DNA of 64,000 nt from Hyperoplus lanceolatus. Lineage: Eukaryota > Chordata > Actinopteri > Uranoscopiformes > Ammodytidae. The translations under genes and the position numbers were made by a program. The stretch is from the NCBI GenBank assembly GCA_026929865.2, contig CM049410.1, positions 10,619,501-10,683,500 of the forward strand. The letters are read 5' to 3'. Under the pieces are notes generated by a model, which did not search any database, was not told where the DNA came from, and saw only the letters and a list, made by a program, of their open reading frames with translations. Below are positions 13,000-64,000 of the stretch, piece by piece; positions within the stretch are counted from its first letter, which is position 1, and the number at the start of each line of letters is the position of its first letter.

Positions 13000-15900
13000 A
13001 AGAGAGCAAGAGGGAGTGTGTAAAGACATTACGAGGGGTTTGTTTGTGTGTGTATGTATGGTCTTTACAGTGGGATGTACATGTGTGTGTGTGTTTGAAG
13101 GAGATGAAGTGTCTGAGGTAAACAAAAAACACTTAAAAAGACTCAGTGTCATATGTGTGAAACTTAGTTTTTTATTATTAATACTCAACAATTCATTTTG
13201 TTCATCATGTACAAAGAGAAAGAATAGTCTCATTTGAGCACTTATAATCGTAGATATCAGTATTATCCTTATTAGAAGTACCTTAATGATGGTTTTTTGC
13301 AATTTTGTCATGACGTGGTTAATTCCGTTATTGAGATTACTTTCATCGTTTCCATACAAAAAAAAGAAAAGAAAGGAAAAAAAGAAAAGAAGGTAAAAGT
13401 TTTCCCAATGCTCAGTATTTACACAACCTGTACAATTATTTGTTTTTGTGTCGTTTTCTGTGTGTACAGTGTAAAAATGTTGGGATCGTTTGAAAGAAAA
13501 GGGCCACAAAAGAGAGAAAAGGAATGGCCAAGAATAATATTAGGTATGTAACTGATGCTATTCACATGTTAATTTTTTTCTCCAACCACAGTAAATTTGA
13601 TCAGGCTGTGTAGTTTCAGCGTCGGGGAAGTTGTGTGTTCTAATAAACCTGTTCACTTGTGAAATACATGTGGTGGCAACCCCATTTTTAAGCATTTTCA
13701 CTCGGGCTAAGCAAACTAATTTGGAGTTAACTGCAGCATTATGGATATGGAAAAATAGCGATTAACAAAGAAAGCTGTACACAATTTAATAGAAAAAATG
13801 TCAATCAATCGATATAAAGCAATATCAATACATATGAATGTCCGTACACACAGGTAAAACTTTAAAATATTAGTAAACAAGGTTTGCAATGATTCAGGGT
13901 GAAATTGGAAAATTATGAGTAGCTAAATTACATGGACCTTCACCACAAATCAATCCTATAATATCACAGTATATTTCCTCCTATCTGCTCAAGAAGGGAC
14001 TCATTTATAATAATAATAAAAAAAACAATGTGATCAGCAGTGCAACTGAGAGAAATACTGAAGTGAAACACATATGGCAAATAGCATTCCCCCACAACAC
14101 AATCAATTTTTAGCAGTGGACAATAACATAGATCCCTGTTATTTGGTCCCATGTGTCAGTATTCCTGCATGAAAACACACACGTCAGCCGAGGTGATGTG
14201 ACACAGTGTTGTTGTTGTTGTTTTTATGCTCTACGTGAGCAGTTAACTAACAAACGCGTTATGGCATGACAGTGTGCAGAGCAGGGGTCAATCTGCCCGT
14301 GAGGGACGAGCCATGCCCAGGCTGACCTGCAGAGCAGAGCAGCTGGAGGTGGTAAAGGCCTGATGGTAGCATGTTTGTCAGGTGCACCTCCAAAACCTCT
14401 CAACCAGAAGCTGTAAACTGGCCCTATAGCTCGTCTTCAATAGTTAAACAAAGATGTATTGGCTGATACAGTGTACAGTAGGAGCCTTTTCTGTTTGGTA
14501 ATGCCGTTTATTGCAAATGGGGAGAAGAAAAAAACACACACATGGTGGCTTGTATGAATAATGTTGCAAACCTAACAGAGTTTGGGTGCTCATGGAAACA
14601 TTTTTCACTTTTTCTAATCAACCCCATGGACATGAAAGCAGTTGAGGGGAAACACAGAGGAGAGATGAATTTCTTCTCTCAGGGCCAGTGAGAAGATTAC
14701 AGTGACTTATTGGAATCAGTACCATACAGTAGAAGAGCATGGGGAGAAATAATTGCAGACTGCATGGGGATAGAGTTGCATATGTACACAACAAATTCCA
14801 AATGATATTTCCTTTCCTTGTTTCTCGTACAGGGAAACAAGCAGTGCACCAAACCAATTAGAATCCAATGCATTTAAGTGAATTCAGCTGTCAAATAACG
14901 CGGCTCGGCAATATGTGAGCGAAAATATTGCAACAACGATCGATTCCCGTGAAGCAAAGGCTCAAGATAAAGTGAGACATGACAGAACAAATGTTGCACC
15001 TTTTAATAAGGGGTTGCACCAATGCATTTCAGCATCAAAATGGATTCTAAATAAGATTAAACTACAATGTCTCTTGGTATTTCCACGATACTGTGCTGAA
15101 ATCCTCAGTAATATAAACAACAGCAACACTGGGAAATGTCCAGCGTGCATTTGTGTGAGTATATAGATATATATTTATATATATATATCTTCCTTTACCA
15201 CAGTGATGTCTATCCCAAACATTGACAGGGAACAGGATAGGCCAGGCCATAGATGGCTCTAAATTCTGTGTGAAATCACCAATGAAAAAAACACAAAAGT
15301 ATATTTTAACTTTTCCAACAAGGATTGCTGCTTAAAAATGAAGGATCACAATATACTGCCCCTATATGCAAATATCATCTATGTATACATGTAATATTGT
15401 ATTACATAAATGTGTAGATAATTGAATTGATCTCAAAAAGCATGAAGAATAGCTTACCTTAAAAAGAGAGAATCTAACACAATTCAAGGGAAACTTAGCA
15501 AAGACTCCTAAAACTAAACTTTCCCCTTATTTAATCACCAAACGTCTACACCTACAGTAAATGATCCTCAACTCTCCTACACTTTAGTGAAAATATGAAA
15601 AACGCATAATTCTTAACATAATCAGTATACTGATCGGTAAACTATCATAATTAAGTAAACATGAGATTCAAAGAAAATGTGGTTCAATTATATCACTTAT
15701 GATTAGTAATATTTGTGTATTAACTATATTTTGCATATTTTTAGTTTGTGTATTTTTTGTTTTTATGAGTTTTTATTAGGGTTTTGTTTATTTCTTAAAT
15801 TGCTGTAAAACATATTGAAAGTTACATCCTGTCTGTCTGTTTTGCTGTACAAAGTGAAAAGAGTCTTTAAATATATTATTTACAAGGAAAAGATTGAACA

Positions 15901-17379
15901 TACAAATGCTGACACTGATTGATGCCCACTCCAAAGTCTTTCTTCCGCTTGTTCTTATTTCCCCGTTCTCCCATCGCCTCCTTACACCGTCTCGCTGATA
16001 ATGGTTGACCTGAACTTTCAAAATGTGTGCGTATAAAAATTCCAGAGATCCCATTTATTTAGAGAGTCGTGGGGGGTGGATCTAATTGATTTAAGGCTAA
16101 CTCAATCAGTCTCACTTTAACGCTGTTATCAGTGGAATGAAGGAAGAGGAGAGGCTGTAGAATATATGAATTGTTACCTGCAGGTTAGCAGAGAAGAAGA
16201 AAAAAAACAGCTGTTATCATTCAATTGTGATTTGTTCCCCTCCACACACAAACACACGCGTGCCAACCTATTACATCGGTGCATTAGATCATGGTATAAG
16301 ATAGAAGTCGGCATTGACAAAGATCATTCTCTACACACTCCAGCAGCTCCAATCTCAGGGCCAGCACTCCTGCGCAATCTCCCGCAAGCCCTTGAACTCT
16401 CCGACACCGCCAGCTAATCGCAGATCAAACCCTTTAAATAACTAAAAGAGGCTTCTTTATTCTGTACAGTAAAATGATGAGTCATCATCAGACAGCTCGG
16501 GGTAAAGGGTGGGGTGTGACGGGACAATAAGGCATGTCTACCTACTGAGTGCCTGAACCTACACTGAGTAAAAGGTCCCGTGCAATCCACGAGGCCCCTC
16601 TAGCCAAAAGGACTATCTACATTAGTCAAAATAAGAAAAGATTGGCCGCCCCTCCGGACACCTCGTTCAGTGTTTGAGAGGCCTCTCTGAGCTTTTACCA
16701 GCTCAATTGTCACAGGGTGACAACACTTAAGTTCTCGTACACATTTTGGAGCAGCTTTTCCCACAATGCCCCCCCCAAAAAAAAGAGCTTTCCCTGTGCG
16801 CTTACATCAGTGAAAAAGTAAGTAATGCCTTCTGCGAAAATACGAGTGAGAGGCAGAAGAAAAAGTAAGTGTCTGATGACTGGTTGTTGGTTGTTGTTGG
16901 TTGGTGTAACCTGAATAAAAATAAGTCTAAAAGGTCTAAAGGCTGCCAGGGTTGTGAAGTTGAGACGGGTCGGTCTATCCGTGACATCCTGAATACAATT
17001 GCTTCATAAAGCACTGCCAGCAGTTATGACGTATGAAATCATTTTACGAAGTTATAAAACATCTCCAACGGCGTCTTGTGTATCTAAACCACCATCAGCA
17101 GTAGTAGCAGCAATCGTCTCATGCCTGCCGTACATTTTTACTGCAGTCTTGGCTCATAAAAGGTGAAGAGGACGCTCAGCAGCCTTTGAAAGCGTGCTGG
17201 ACGTGAGGACCGCATGTGAACCGGAGGACAGTCCACCATTAAGGCACGTCCTTTCCTCTGAGTATCTTCAGCTTCTGACAAAATGTGTTGTTCACAGTAA
17301 ACACAAGTTCGGGCCGACAAAAAAAGAAGAAAAACCTGAACCGTGTCATCAAGTGTGTATGTGTATGTGCATGTATGTG

Positions 17380-17420
<41 letters not shown>

Positions 17421-18560
17421 GATCTGTAATGTCTTGATACATCAAAATGAGGATCTGTCAGCTCTTAACGTGTCTGCGAGATCCTCTTTTTCCACAAGGA
17501 GCAAATAAACAGTACATGAGCATGGAGTAAAAAGTATTCTACAGAAAACAGAAAAACAGGAGTTAAGGACTCAGTCTTTCTGGCGTTGATGGTCAAACTA
17601 ATAAAGACAGACCTTCGTGCCGCCACCGAGGGCAGTCAGGACACAACAACAGATACTAAAACAGAAGTGGAATATTCTACCAACAGAACATAAAACAAGA
17701 AAAAAACGCAGTGATACCATAAGCAGTGTTTTCATAATCAGCACTAACATCTTTGTTATTCACAATGTATTCAATATTATTGTTGTTCTTATACCCTGTT
17801 TTTTTTCCTATAAGAATATCTTATTATCATTCATGATTGTATTTCTCATAGCAAACAAGCTCAACTCTTTTGGCGTCAGCGATGAGGAGGAGGAGCGGTT
17901 GGGTTGAGAGAAATATGGACAGGCCTGGCTGTCCCCTTCCAGAAAGAGAGAGAGGGAGAGAGAAGAGTCATCTCCTGGTAAACGTGTCAATGTCTCCTTT
18001 TCTGCGGTGACACAGGGCCAGATGGGCAGTTCGCTCCTCTCCCCGCTCTCACAGTCCCTTCTCATAAGCGCTCAGCGGGAGCCATCAAATCATACCAGGC
18101 TCACATGTCCAATGTCGGACTACGATGAGGTGTCGCCTCTTTGCGATAATAACCAAGTACATTGACTTCTGCCTCAGCTGTGATGAAATGACAGACTTGG
18201 AGATAAGTGTATTTGTGATGTTGAGCGGAATGTCTATTGACTGTGTGTTTTAGGACATAAAAGTAGAGTAGCTTTGGCCATTTCTGAGAGAGGATTAACA
18301 TACCACAACTCCCCCCAGTGTGTCCTGATTTTATTACCCAGATTTACCTGCAAAAATCAAACAAATGTTGACTAGGCCTTACATCACAGACAATTAGAGT
18401 CTTTTTCTCCTTTAGCTCTCTCCTCTTTTAGCTCATTGTTGTGTCCCAATATGGGCTAGCATTGCAGTGTGTGGACAGTGTCTTTAAAATCATCCCTGAT
18501 CTCCCAACACTACATGCCTCTACTCCTCTTACATCCTCCTCCTCCTCCCCCCTTTCTCTC
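13000..18560 (-). other. Possible long 3' UTR and downstream flank of grin2b
   Basis: No coding exon is visible. The sequence is mostly unique and AT-rich, with no long interspersed element recognised. Several AATAAA hexamers occur on the minus strand (for example complement of 18330-18335, and near 16454, 16054, 15787, 15771, 14508 and 13168), so the true polyadenylation site cannot be picked from sequence. Mammalian GRIN2B has a 3' UTR of many kilobases, which makes a long UTR plausible here. A GT array lies at about 17378-17416 and a short TATA-rich palindrome near 15162-15190. Confidence 0.35.
17378..17416. repeat. GT microsatellite in putative grin2b 3' UTR
   Basis: GT dinucleotides following a GTATGTGCATGT-rich lead-in. 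If transcribed with grin2b it would appear as a CA repeat in the mRNA. Confidence 0.92.
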
Positions 18561-62608
<44,048 letters not shown>

Positions 62609-64000
62609 CTGGGGGGACAGAGAAGAGAACAGGAGAGAGAGAGATGAGAGATGGAAAGAGCTAGGAGAGAATTTAAGGATAATACTGCAAAAGAGTGGTA
62701 AACTGTTATACGGGGGAAATAGGAGAGAGAGAGAGACACACAAAGGAGAGACAGATGGAGGAAACTAAAGTGGGGAGGGATAGGGAGAATTCTGTTACGG
62801 TATACAGTGTGTGTATGATTTGAACTCACTCCAAGAGACAGAGCACACACTACGTAATGACTCAGAGAGCAGATGAATCGCACTGCCATCCTGGCTGAAG
62901 CGTCTATCACCTTGCTGTGTTTGTCCATCTGTCCTTCTGTCTCTGTTTGCTGGCCTTTTGCACAGTCTGTACTCCTGTTTATCTGTCCTTCTGTCCTCTG
63001 GTCTGACCTCGGTCCAGTGGAAAATCTGTCTGTTTATGATCAGTCAATTGTTGTGTCTCACTGTCTCTCCGTCTCGCTGCCTATCTCTCCTGGTGCCAAT
63101 CCAACCATTCATCAGCCCTATTCAGTAGTTTGCCAGGATGCTTGTCCTTCCTCCAACAGTCACCCCCTTTCTGCTGTTAATTACGCAGGATATCAGACGG
63201 ACCATACTTGGATATTTCAAGTTTTCCTCAGGCAGAGCACAATGTGTTTCTGACTCCATTCTTACTGTATTATCAATCCAAAAGAAAGAAAGAACACCAC
63301 AGAGAAACTCTACGAGAAGAGTCGATTTACTATGAAACGTATGCGTTCATCCATCTACGAAGCCACAGCTGGAATTTAGATAATAAATTATATTTATATT
63401 AGACTGCCGTTATTGATAAAATGATTAACTTGTGACAAATTGTCACCATTAATTGATGGCACACAGTGCATGCTGCCCAGCCTGTTTATCCCTTTTTAAT
63501 GATCAATCATTTAGCCCTCTTGTTTACCACTGTCATGATTTTATCAGCTAACAGGTGAGATTGTCCTTGGGCATTTGACTGACAAGTCTCTAATGGATTT
63601 GAATCCATTTTGATTTAATTTTGGACATTTTCTTATTAATATTATTAATCATTTCACCACATTGTTTTGGGTCACAGGTCTTAATTGGACTGGGTCTAAC
63701 GTTTGGAACTTGAAAGGGTCACGACCACCCAATTAACCACAAGATTACACGACTGGCAAATTAGCACATCCAGTGGAGCTGCTGGAAACTCATGACCGTC
63801 GTCTAGGTTCAACAACGCAGCTGTTAGGATAGAAGGGAGTGTTGCGAAGCCACTTTCCTCACCTTGATTTGCTCAGCATGATTATTGACTGTTCTTTAAA
63901 GCCCTCCCCTGAACCGCAAATGTGTCCAATCATAGCAACAGCACCCTAGGAACAATAGTTATGTCATGCTTTGGATTTATCCACGTGTTACAGCAGTGTG
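62609..64000 (-). other. grin2b intron continuing beyond the window
   Basis: No coding exon is visible between the first recognised exon and the window end. The exon for the rest of the amino-terminal domain must lie further right. Confidence 0.8.

Noticed and set aside
12844..13509. 221-codon minus-strand open frame
   Set aside because: Composition is driven by CA/CT-rich and AT-rich simple sequence, with no recognisable domain and no splice context.

Overview
The window is from a ray-finned (teleost) fish nuclear genome. Two things show this: vertebrate-type split exons with GT-AG introns, and an interspersed-repeat content typical of teleosts (L1-clade LINEs, hAT-like and Tc1-like relics, fold-back elements, very dense AC/GT microsatellites). 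There is no bacterial, organellar or viral gene organisation.

Only one protein-coding host gene can be assembled. It is an NMDA-type glutamate receptor GluN2B subunit gene (grin2b; whether grin2ba or grin2bb is not resolved), transcribed on the minus strand. Eleven consecutive coding exons lie between 62608 and 18561. They cover the end of the amino-terminal domain, the S1 half of the glutamate-binding domain, M1, the M2 pore loop with its Asn site, M3 with the SYTANLAAF gate, S2, M4, and the whole cytoplasmic tail ending in the PDZ ligand ESDV. All exon junctions keep the reading frame. The signal peptide and most of the amino-terminal domain must lie beyond position 64000. The cytoplasmic-tail exon is 749 codons, enlarged by Gly-rich tracts and a polyglutamine run.

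Layout from left to right. 1-290: Tc1/mariner-like relic. 291-2237: non-coding, perhaps the first intron of a leftward neighbour. About 2238-2650: CpG- and GC-box-rich patch that may be that neighbour's promoter and first exon. 2651 to about 13000: intergenic with simple repeats and one strong CTCF-like motif. About 13000-18560: unique AT-rich DNA that may be a long grin2b 3' UTR. 18561-62608: grin2b. Its introns carry a hAT-like MITE (21.9 kb), a nearly complete antisense L1-clade LINE (34.9-41.9 kb) that itself contains a roughly 1 kb terminal-inverted-repeat element, a 5'-truncated LINE (47.4 kb), a hAT-like element nested in an older repeat (49.3-51.7 kb), a cluster of very long AC/GT arrays (54.4-61.2 kb) and a fold-back element ending about 26 bp from an exon. 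62609-64000: intron.

I found no new biological system. The most useful leads are microsatellites at splicing-regulatory distances from three grin2b exons, the expanded receptor tail, the nested transposon structures with readable target-site duplications, and a convergent pair of CTCF-like motifs.
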